DNA of 64,000 bases from Bradyrhizobium sp. 164 (GTDB lineage: Bacteria > Pseudomonadota > Alphaproteobacteria > Rhizobiales > Xanthobacteraceae), in the NCBI RefSeq assembly GCF_023073715.1, contig NZ_JADPKA010000026.1:124001-188000 (forward strand). The letters run 5' to 3'. Below, one piece after another: positions 62,978-64,000 of this stretch (its first letter is position 1; each line of letters opens with the position of its first letter). The notes under the pieces are model-generated. The model had not been told where the DNA came from. It searched no databases and saw only the letters and a list, made by a program, of their open reading frames with translations. Both the position numbers and the translations under genes were made by a program.

Positions 62978-63897
62978 CCGATACCACCGTCAATCCGCAA
63001 TCGCTTCCCGCTGGCTTCGTCGTCGCGCCACAACTACCCGAGATCCTGCGACCGGTCAGGATCCGGCTCGGTTTCATCGGGTTCTTGCGCGGCCATCCGA
63101 CAGTCGCGATCGGCGGCGCGCTGCTGCTGACCCTGGTCCTGATCGCGATCTTTGCGCCATATCTCGGAACAGTCGACCCGACCGCGCTCGCGCCGGCCAA
63201 GCGCACGCGGGCGCCGTCGGCCGATTTCTGGTTCGGCACCGACGTGCTCGGCCGCGACATCTATTCGCGCGTGCTGTTTGGCGCGCGGGTCTCGCTCACG
63301 GTCGGGCTTTCAGTTGCGATCTTCGCATCCGCGGCCGGCCTTGCCATCGGCATGGTTTCCGGCTTCATCCGCTGGGCCGACGGCATCCTAATGCGCTTCA
63401 TGGACGGCCTGATGTCGATCCCGCCGATCCTGCTCGCGATCGCGCTGATGGCGCTGACCCGCGGCAGCGTCGGCAACGTCATCCTGGCTATCACCATCGC
63501 CGAAATCCCGCGTGTTTCGCGCCTCGTCCGCAGCGTGGTGCTGTCGTTGCGCGAGCAGCCTTATGTGGACGCAGCCGTCGCCTGCGGCACGCGCACGCCG
63601 ATGATCATCTTGCGCCATATCCTGCCCAACACGGTGGCGCCGATGCTGGTGCAGGCGACCTATATCTGCGCCAGCGCCATGATCACGGAGGCGATCCTGT
63701 CCTTCATCGGCGCAGGGACGCCGCCGACTATTCCGTCCTGGGGCAACATCATGGCCGAGGGCCGCGCGCTGTGGCAGGTCAAGCCCTACATCGTGTTCTT
63801 TCCGGCTGCATTCCTGTCCGTGACCGTGCTCGCCGTGAACCTGCTTGGCGACGGTCTTCGCGACGCGCTCGATCCGCGCATGGCCAAGAGCCTTTGA
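62974..63897 (+). CDS. Peptide-type ABC transporter permease (DppC-like), second system
   Basis: A 307-residue DppC/OppC-type permease. The FWFGTDVLGRDIYSRVLFGAR motif near residue 90 and the C-terminal GDGLRDALDPRMAKSL are diagnostic. A long N-terminal cytoplasmic stretch of about 40 residues precedes the first helix (VAIGGALLLTLVLIAIFAPYL). The start is a TTG overlapping the upstream stop (TTGA); no ATG is suitably placed, so coupled re-initiation is likely. The next ATPase gene starts 16 bases after its stop. Confidence 0.92.
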   Translation: MTDTTVNPQSLPAGFVVAPQLPEILRPVRIRLGFIGFLRGHPTVAIGGALLLTLVLIAIFAPYLGTVDPTALAPAKRTRAPSADFWFGTDVLGRDIYSRVLFGARVSLTVGLSVAIFASAAGLAIGMVSGFIRWADGILMRFMDGLMSIPPILLAIALMALTRGSVGNVILAITIAEIPRVSRLVRSVVLSLREQPYVDAAVACGTRTPMIILRHILPNTVAPMLVQATYICASAMITEAILSFIGAGTPPTIPSWGNIMAEGRALWQVKPYIVFFPAAFLSVTVLAVNLLGDGLRDALDPRMAKSL

Positions 63898-63913
63898 AGA
63901 GGGGCTGATCGCG

Positions 63914-64000
63914 ATGCCACTGCTCGAAGTCGAGAACCTCCAGACCCATTTCCGTACCCCCAGCGGCATCAACCGCGCGGTGGACGGCGTGTCCTTCCAC
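63914..64000 (+). CDS. Peptide-type ABC transporter ATP-binding protein (partial, runs off the window)
   Basis: The first 29 codons of a DppD-like ATPase are visible: MPLLEVENLQTHF...AVDGVSFH. The N-terminal strand pattern of an ABC ATPase is clear, but Walker A lies beyond the right edge. It follows the DppC-like permease by 16 bases in the same direction and completes the importer together with a probable DppF partner outside the window. Confidence 0.85.
   Translation, partial: MPLLEVENLQTHFRTPSGINRAVDGVSFH

Overview
The window looks like chromosomal DNA of a Bradyrhizobium-type alphaproteobacterium (Rhizobiales). The evidence is uniformly high GC, long shadow reading frames, a ChvE-GguA-GguB sugar system, a SmoEFGK-type polyol operon, an aerobic cobalamin cluster in the rhizobial order, and three hairpin repeats of a kind I recall as common between genes in Bradyrhizobium. 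The genus is inferred from gene content and protein style, not from a database search. I see no rRNA, tRNA, prophage, insertion sequence or CRISPR array.

Region 1 (1-6861) is aldose uptake and oxidation: the tail of a Gfo/Idh/MocA sugar dehydrogenase, an aldose 1-epimerase, an SMP-30 lactonase, then a ChvE-like binding protein with GguA ATPase and GguB permease. A cupin gene lies on the other strand. Region 2 (7131-16610) is a polyol operon: HAD phosphatase, SorC/DeoR regulator, binding protein, two permeases, ATPase, polyol dehydrogenase, FGGY pentulose kinase and PfkB kinase. A promoter with an inverted-repeat operator precedes the transporter. Region 3 (16709-25579) is a peptide-type ABC importer bracketed by two amidases. 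Region 4 (25850-33181) is mixed: a class III cyclase with TPR repeats, a CorA channel, an MhqO/MhqD-like quinone-detoxification pair divergent from a LysR regulator with two palindromic sites between them, a small secreted protein and a doubtful small gene.

Region 5 (33182-55988) is a nearly complete oxygen-dependent cobalamin pathway: bluB, cobS and cobU on the minus strand; cbiB and cobD on the plus strand; cobQ and cobO on the minus strand; then a 13 kb plus-strand operon (DUF1636 gene, cobW, cobN, cobG, cobH, cobI, cobJ, cobL, cobE, cobM, cobB, cobA) with cobK inserted on the opposite strand; then cbiM, cobF and cobT, and a histidine phosphatase on the minus strand. The cobaltochelatase partners CobS and CobT (Pseudomonas denitrificans naming) are absent and must be elsewhere. 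Region 6 (56070-60183) is a TonB-dependent receptor and a PepSY membrane protein. Three cobalamin riboswitches (about 39281, 52630 and 56070) precede the cobW-cobN operon, the cbiM-cobF-cobT operon and the TonB receptor, so synthesis, cobalt import and outer-membrane uptake should all respond to B12. Region 7 (60417-end) is a second peptide-type ABC importer behind a well-matched sigma-54 promoter; it runs off the window.

The most interesting leads are the B12-controlled siderophore-type receptor with its PepSY partner, the DUF1636-CobW-CobN metal-delivery block, the solitary CbiM, the inverted cobK, and three new candidate regulatory sites (the sigma-54 promoter, the LysR palindromes and the polyol operator).
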